Of a DNA stretch of 5,142 bases, positions 5,123-5,142 are shown one piece after another. The stretch comes from Myxococcales bacterium (lineage in GTDB: Bacteria > Myxococcota_A > Polyangia > Nannocystales > Nannocystaceae). Positions within the stretch are counted from its first letter, which is position 1. Every line of letters begins with the position of its first letter. The stretch lies in assembly GCA_020431135.1 (NCBI GenBank), contig JAGQIT010000342.1, forward strand, positions 1-5,142, read 5' to 3'. The translations under genes and the position numbers were made by a program. The notes under the pieces are model-generated. The model worked only from the letters and a program-made list of their open reading frames with translations, was not told where the DNA came from and made no database searches.

Positions 5123-5142
5123 CGACCGCTCTCGCCGTCAGA

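Noticed and set aside
5123..5142. Sequence after the hydrolase stop checked for a terminator
   Set aside because: Only 20 bases remain, with no stem-loop or T-run to support a call.

Overview
The window is GC-rich bacterial DNA from a chromosome. It encodes part of an aerobic respiratory chain: the first two genes of an alternative complex III (ACIII) operon, preceded on the same strand by genes for heme O and copper-centre assembly of a terminal oxidase. The GC-biased codons, GTG starts, TAGGGT/TAGCTT-type -10 boxes and this gene content fit a Myxococcota/Deltaproteobacteria-like organism. That placement is inference, because there is no rRNA or marker gene to confirm it.

Minus strand, in transcription order (right to left): (1) a leaderless-looking gene for a single-pass, ten-cysteine protein of unknown function (3500-3967); (2) ctaB/cox10, protoheme IX farnesyltransferase (2631-3503), overlapping gene 1 by 4 bp; (3) an 89-bp gap with a 9-bp GC hairpin; (4) a SCO1/SenC copper chaperone (1828-2541); (5) a monoheme class I cytochrome c (1373-1831), overlapping sco by 4 bp; (6) a 319-bp gap with a hairpin just after the cytochrome stop and a predicted promoter; (7) actA, pentaheme cytochrome c (406-1053); (8) the first 127 codons of actB (1-381), running off the left edge. 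Plus strand: one YheT-like alpha/beta hydrolase (4163-5122), divergent from gene 1 across a 195-bp region.

How the genes work together: ACIII oxidises quinol and passes electrons through its c hemes to a terminal oxidase, either directly or through a small cytochrome c. CtaB makes heme O, the precursor of heme A, and Sco metallates the CuA site of aa3/caa3 oxidases. The order therefore reads as oxidase assembly genes, then an electron-carrying cytochrome, then the complex feeding the oxidase. The oxidase subunits and ctaA are not in the window and may lie nearby. The ten-cysteine protein at the head of the assembly operon is the least explained item. Its cysteines repeat at steps of 7 and 11 residues, which puts them on one helix face, as in helical-hairpin (CX9C-like) proteins. 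No mobile element, CRISPR array, tRNA or rRNA was seen.
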